Positions 59,600-64,000 of a DNA stretch of 64,000 bases are shown one piece after another. Position 1 is the stretch's first letter. Each line of letters starts with the position of its first letter. The translations under genes and the position numbers were made by a program. The notes below the pieces were generated by a model. That model did not search any database and was not told where the DNA came from. It was given only the letters and a program-made list of their open reading frames with translations. This DNA is from Membranipora membranacea (Eukaryota; Bryozoa; Gymnolaemata; Cheilostomatida; Membraniporidae): positions 1,054,001 to 1,118,000 of the forward strand of contig OU612071.1 of assembly GCA_914767715.1 (NCBI GenBank). Reading direction: 5' to 3'.

Positions 59600-62219
59600 G
59601 AGTATCAGAGGTTACCAAAAGTTCACCTGGGGTCACCCAGAGGTCACCTGAAGGTCACCGCAAGGTCACACACAGGATCTCACTACTACACTGCTGTGTG
59701 AATATATTATATTAATGTTCTATAGTCATGTAAATCTGTCACTATTCAAATAAAGACTTAACATTCATGTAAATGTGTGTGACGTTGATGCCCTGTATCA
59801 TCAATGCTTGATAACGCTTAACTTAACCGATTTATCACCAATGAGTGAGCAAAATTATCCATGTTATGAAGTCGTGACAGCAAGTTGTGTCCGCCACTAT
59901 TTAAAAATAGTCGTGAATTGTGCAAGATAAGTCTCTAGCCTCCCTTCACAGCCCTTGTTCTCTTTATGTTCAGTGCTTCTGCACATTGTAATTGCCTTCC
60001 CAGTGGAATGTCGGAAGTGTGGTATTTATAACATTGAGTGGTGGTGCACTGCATGATTGTTAATCTGGTTGACGTCACGCTGCTTGCTCACTGTTAAATT
60101 TGCTGAACACCAAAAGGTTTTGTTTTTTGGACTATTCTGACAATAATGCTGTTCTCTCTTGTTTGGATTATCTCTTTGCTGACATGTGGTAAGTTGTCTT
60201 GCAGTCTGTTGGCTTGTTGGTTGCATAAGCTCCGCCTTTTTTACCCCAACTTTGATTTTAAAAGTAGCTAGAACATAGTTGGTATCGAGTGGATTAGATA
60301 AGCAAGAGAGTTGCATCAAATTGGCCATTAGACAATAATATTCATGTTACATGCTGCGGTAATCTACCTGGTCTGGTGCCCAACTATCTTAATGCAATCC
60401 GATTTTGGTCCTGAAGTGATTATGACGGGCACCAGATGGTATCCATTGGGGTCCATTGGGAGCCTGGGAACTGAATGAGATAAAGGATTGTCTTCATTTG
60501 GATAATTTATTTGCGTATATGGTTAGAGTAATCCTACCTTTATTTATGAGCAGATAACTAACAGCTTGTACAAAATGTCTTTTTTTGCGCATAACAAATA
60601 ACTGTTCCAACGGTAATGTGTGATTCAAATGAGATACAATCCATGGTGCAAATCTGAAGCCACAGTGTCATACAGAGGGTCAAAAACGATGTCGTAAAGT
60701 ACAGCAGAGAAAAGCATAATGATCAAAACATCTTTCCCTATAAGTAATGATGATATTGGTAATTCCAGTCTGTGGAATTTCTACCCGCCTCCGACTCAGT
60801 ATGGAGTTTATAGAGGTTATTTCTGTTGGTTCTGAGACTACAGTCACTTGCATAGCTAAAGGCTGGCCAGACCTTCCAGAATTTAACAAGTTGAGATTAA
60901 AACTCATACTAATAGTCTATCCTCATCTGAATTGCTTGGTCAGGTGGTACTTTCCTAGAAATACCCAACTAGACATTGAAATTGAATTGCTTTCAATTTT
61001 TTGTAATTGGTTTATTAACTGACCTGGCATCGGCTTCCGTTCAGATGAGTGCAAACACATTGGCCAACCAACAGCAAATAAAATTTCACCTAAGATCACC
61101 CCCACTTCTCCACCTAATAAATCGAAGGGTGCGTTTTTTTCTTTTCAATTTCTCTCATTGCACATGAGACTGACCCAAGTCGGTTGTTTGGTAGCAACAA
61201 GGTGGCAATTAAACTAAAGTTTGGACATCATTAGTTGGTGAAAGAGTTGATGTTCGCCAATGACCCTGAATGCTCATCTCGTTTTAACTCCGTAATTTGT
61301 CAATGCAGTCAAACTTGTCTATGCATTGCTGGCATAAGCCAACAATAAGTGTTGTGTGCAGCATTTATAGCCCGACCAGAGGAGATGGAAAAAAAGTTGT
61401 GGCTATCTGCCTTAGTAAACCACTTTTGATATCACTGTTTTATCATTTTACCTCAAATAAGTTACTTGGACAAATATATTCGTTCATAGTTTTCTTTCAA
61501 AAATAGTCTGAGTTATTGTCTCACGTTTTACCTGCAGTTGGTGATGCTACACACAGAAAAATTTTAGAGTTATTTCCATTCTAAAATGAATTTTTCCAAG
61601 GGTGAAGTGGGGAACTATCTAGGAATCAAGATAGAATCAAATACATATTACAAAGCTTCTAACAATGAATTAAAATCACCCTAAGAATTTATCATCTTTC
61701 TTTTGTTATGCACAGTATAAGCTGATAGTCTGGTATAACAGTTTTGCTATGTGTGATTGATCAAAATGATTCTAAGGATAGACCATTATCCTGCTCCTAG
61801 ATGCCATAGCAATTGCTCAAATACATCAAACGGACAGGTGAAAATCACCCCAAGTTCTCATCAGTGTCATTTTAGGCATAGATCATTTTAATCGCCCCAA
61901 ATAGTTCATAGCATTCTTACATGTGATAGCAAATGCTAAAATACATGATCGAAACCAGTGAAAATAACCTGAATGTATCATCAGTATCATTCTATGCATA
62001 TGTCAATTTAAATCCCTCTAATAGTAGATAGGATGCTTAGATGTGACCGCAAAAACTCAAATGCTTGATCCAAATCAGTGAAAACTACTCTTATTAACAA
62101 CGGTCCCATATCAGAAACCTGTTGGCATTTAAATGGCTACTGCTGATCAGCTATTGGAATCAAGCGAAGATTGTGTACCAAATACAAATTATTTATTTTT
62201 TGATAGACTCAAGCAAACA
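59600..62219. other. Intergenic stretch with a degenerate ~120-bp tandem repeat
   Basis: The UCHL5 polyadenylation signal is at 59749. No coding exon recognised afterwards. At about 61800-62100 three diverged copies of a ~120-bp unit follow one another (each with CTCAAATACATC-, CAGTGAAAA-, CATCAGT(G/A)TCATT- and GATAGCA-like words). Confidence 0.5.
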
Positions 62220-63125
62220 TCAAGGTTTTTTAGCCTTTGACACACCAAGGATCTCTTTCTGGGTCTTCGAAAGGGTAATATTTCGGCTCCTCTCGCCAAA
62301 AACATAGCACAGAAAATTAAAAGTACTCTTGGCTGATTCGGGGAAATTGATGTGTAGAATGTACCGCATCAGTACGATGGCCATGAGGAGAGTGGCCACA
62401 TCCGGTACATCGACCACAAACCCTCCATGGACACAAACATACAGCCTCTCCGCCTGAGATACCCCCACAACATGTCCTGTCTTATTAGCTATTTCTTCTG
62501 GGCTGCCTTCCTGCAGAATGTGTTTTGTCACAGTCTGAGGATTCGGGTTCCGTAACTTTTTGAGTAGCCCGCTCACGGAGTCTGCTGCACCTATAGAAAA
62601 AGCCAAAAGTTTAGCATCTGTGTTATAGCTAAGTTTATGGTTTGATGGTGGAAATCTGAATATTTTAACAGACTAATCTTCCATTTCCAATCAATTGAAC
62701 TGCACCTAGAATTGATATATTGCGTTTATTAACCAAAATGCATTGCAAATAAGGTTCATTGCAAAGCAGCGGTAAGAGGTTGAGATGAGGGTGATACCAT
62801 CAAATTTATGAGTTGTTGATGGTGTCTGAAAAAATTGATAAATTCATCCCTCAGTTCTAAAATAGCACCATACATGATGATTTCTATACGTCGCGAAAAT
62901 AATAGCGTACCCAGAAATGATGTTATTGTGTTTATAGATTCCATTTGAAATGAGGTTCAACACAAAGCAGTGGTAAAGGATTGAGATGAGGTGAAACATT
63001 TTTATCCATTATTCATTGAGGGCCTACTTACTAGGTTTGTTGATTTCACTGAGTAAAGCCTGTAAGATGTTGAGTCCTTTTCCTGGCTGGCCATCCCCGA
63101 CAATCCTTCTGTATTCCTCTTTAAT
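62220..63125 (-). CDS. Unrecognised gene, last two exons
   Basis: Minus-strand exons 63125-63032 (acceptor CCAATAG, donor GTAAGT) and 62590-62220 (acceptor CTATAG, stop TGA). The phases match (exon ends in phase 1, next begins GT), giving a continuous 154-residue C-terminal part. The first exon encodes IKEEYRRIVGDGQPGKGLNI; the second has SVSGLLKKLRNPNPQTVTK and a hydrophobic stretch (DVATLLMAIVLMRYILHI) that is more likely a buried helix than a membrane span, since the rest looks soluble. I do not recognise the family. Upstream exons are expected toward 63400 or beyond; a donor-like AAGGTAATG at about 63415 has the wrong phase, so the next exon is not identified. Confidence 0.55.
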
Positions 63126-63432
63126 CTATTGGAAAACAGAACAATTAATGTAAAGGATAATTGGGTGGGGTGAAAGTAGGATGCTTTGTACATCTATGAC
63201 TGGCACTGCAGTCGATAGGAGTCCCTTCATCATAACAAGATATCAAGCCAAAGGATGGCAAATAATAGTTTAATTTTTTTTTAATTCAATTAATTCAACA
63301 CGCACATCAGTTGTCCAACAGTCAGCTTCAAGCTCTTACTATACACCATCCCTACAGATTATGGGCAGACCAGACATTGAATAGCAGACAACCCTCCATA
63401 AAAAAAGATCATTACCTTGCTCAGCGTAAGTG

Positions 63433-64000
63433 TCAGGCAGCTTCTGGGGAGGCTCTTCTACCGTCACTGTTGTTGACTTTCTCTTCCTCAAATAGTTTCG
63501 CCTGGCTTCGTCGGAGCTCCAGTGAAGGCCAGGCCAGGGACACCAGCATAGCATTTACGCTGTTCCTCCTGCCAAAATATCTCACATCAAAACGCGCTGC
63601 TCGCCTCTGGACACTTTCAAGCTTCTTGTTTTGCTGTCGGAAGAGCAATACTCCAGCTGTGGGTGTACTAGTGATCGGATGCTTCAGATCTTTCGGGAGA
63701 TGCCATAGGTTTCACTGTATGAAACCTAGCGTTCTCCTTGCCTTTTTAGTGATTTGGTCGATATGATTGTTGCATGACAGGTTGTTTGCGATGATCGCTC
63801 CTAGGTACTTGGCCACGAGGTGATCCTTTAGGGAAGGAGAATCTTTTTCTTCTTGTTGGTAATGTTCAGAAGATCGAACCCAGTGACTATACCCAATTTA
63901 GCAAGTCCTTCAATAGCTCATGTGCCCCACACAATACTACCGAGAGCAAGTTTGGGGGTGTGGGGCTATGTGTGAGACTAAGTCTGTGATCCACCAATTC
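63433..64000 (-). pseudogene. Decayed LINE reverse-transcriptase C-terminal fragment
   Basis: Minus strand: NHIDQITKKARRTLGFI near 63770-63715 and, after breaks, NKKLESVQRRAARFDVRYF (63630 downward) followed by SLAWPSLELRRSQAKLF. These are the conserved helices after the RT thumb in CR1/Jockey-type LINEs. KYLGAIIANNLS just upstream (about 63815-63780) is the YLG motif. Stops and frame changes separate the pieces, so it is dead. It continues past the window edge. Confidence 0.75.

Noticed and set aside
60026-60328. 100-codon minus-strand frame
   Set aside because: No domain, no supporting exon structure and ordinary composition; open frames of this length occur by chance.
63339-63554. Upstream exon of the unidentified minus-strand gene ending at the AAGGTAATG donor
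   Set aside because: Its open frame would leave phase 1 while the next exon needs phase 0, and most of the segment is LINE tail sequence.

Overview
The window looks like AT-rich nuclear DNA from an invertebrate animal. Its genes are split by GT-AG introns, its introns are full of minisatellites and short inverted-repeat transposons, and its proteins are animal ones: a transmembrane double-C2 synaptotagmin, a UCHL5-type deubiquitinase and a tetrameric-type cytidine deaminase. No ribosomal or mitochondrial marker is present, so I cannot name the species; a sponge or another early-branching animal is only a guess.

Layout. 1-10989 holds no gene I can support; it contains minisatellites, a (GGTC)n microsatellite, a TTAA-flanked foldback transposon (2609-3138) and C-rich tracts. 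10990-25700 (+) is a complete synaptotagmin-like gene of 12 coding exons (556 aa). Its introns carry a 2.4-kb, 37-bp minisatellite, a 544-bp foldback element with an 11-bp target duplication, and smaller repeats. 25701-30119 is intergenic, with a 377-bp TTAA-flanked MITE and a decayed LINE reverse-transcriptase fragment. 30120-41950 (-) is a decayed helical-repeat (TPR-like) gene whose coding region was split by a Ty3/mdg4-class LTR retrotransposon (31498-41115, two 216-bp LTRs with two differences, 5-bp duplication CCCTG). The integrase of that element was in turn split by a LINE (about 35309-39812) with two intact ORFs joined by TAATG. 42227-43700 holds another foldback element and another broken LINE fragment. 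47155-49119 (-) is a complete cytidine deaminase gene (4 exons, 144 aa). 51792-59599 (+) is a complete UCHL5/UCH37 gene (9 exons, 332 aa). 62220-63125 (-) holds the last two exons of an unrecognised gene, and 63433-64000 (-) a decayed LINE tail.

The three intact host genes have unrelated jobs (membrane trafficking, pyrimidine salvage, proteasome/INO80-associated deubiquitination), and nothing suggests that they work together. The cytidine deaminase and UCHL5 genes are divergent, about 2.7 kb apart. The most striking structure is the three-level nest (host gene > LTR element > LINE). A second recurring pattern is tandem repetition that starts at, or copies, the exon-intron junction: UCHL5 exon 4, synaptotagmin exons 4 and 6, and the cytidine deaminase stop codon.
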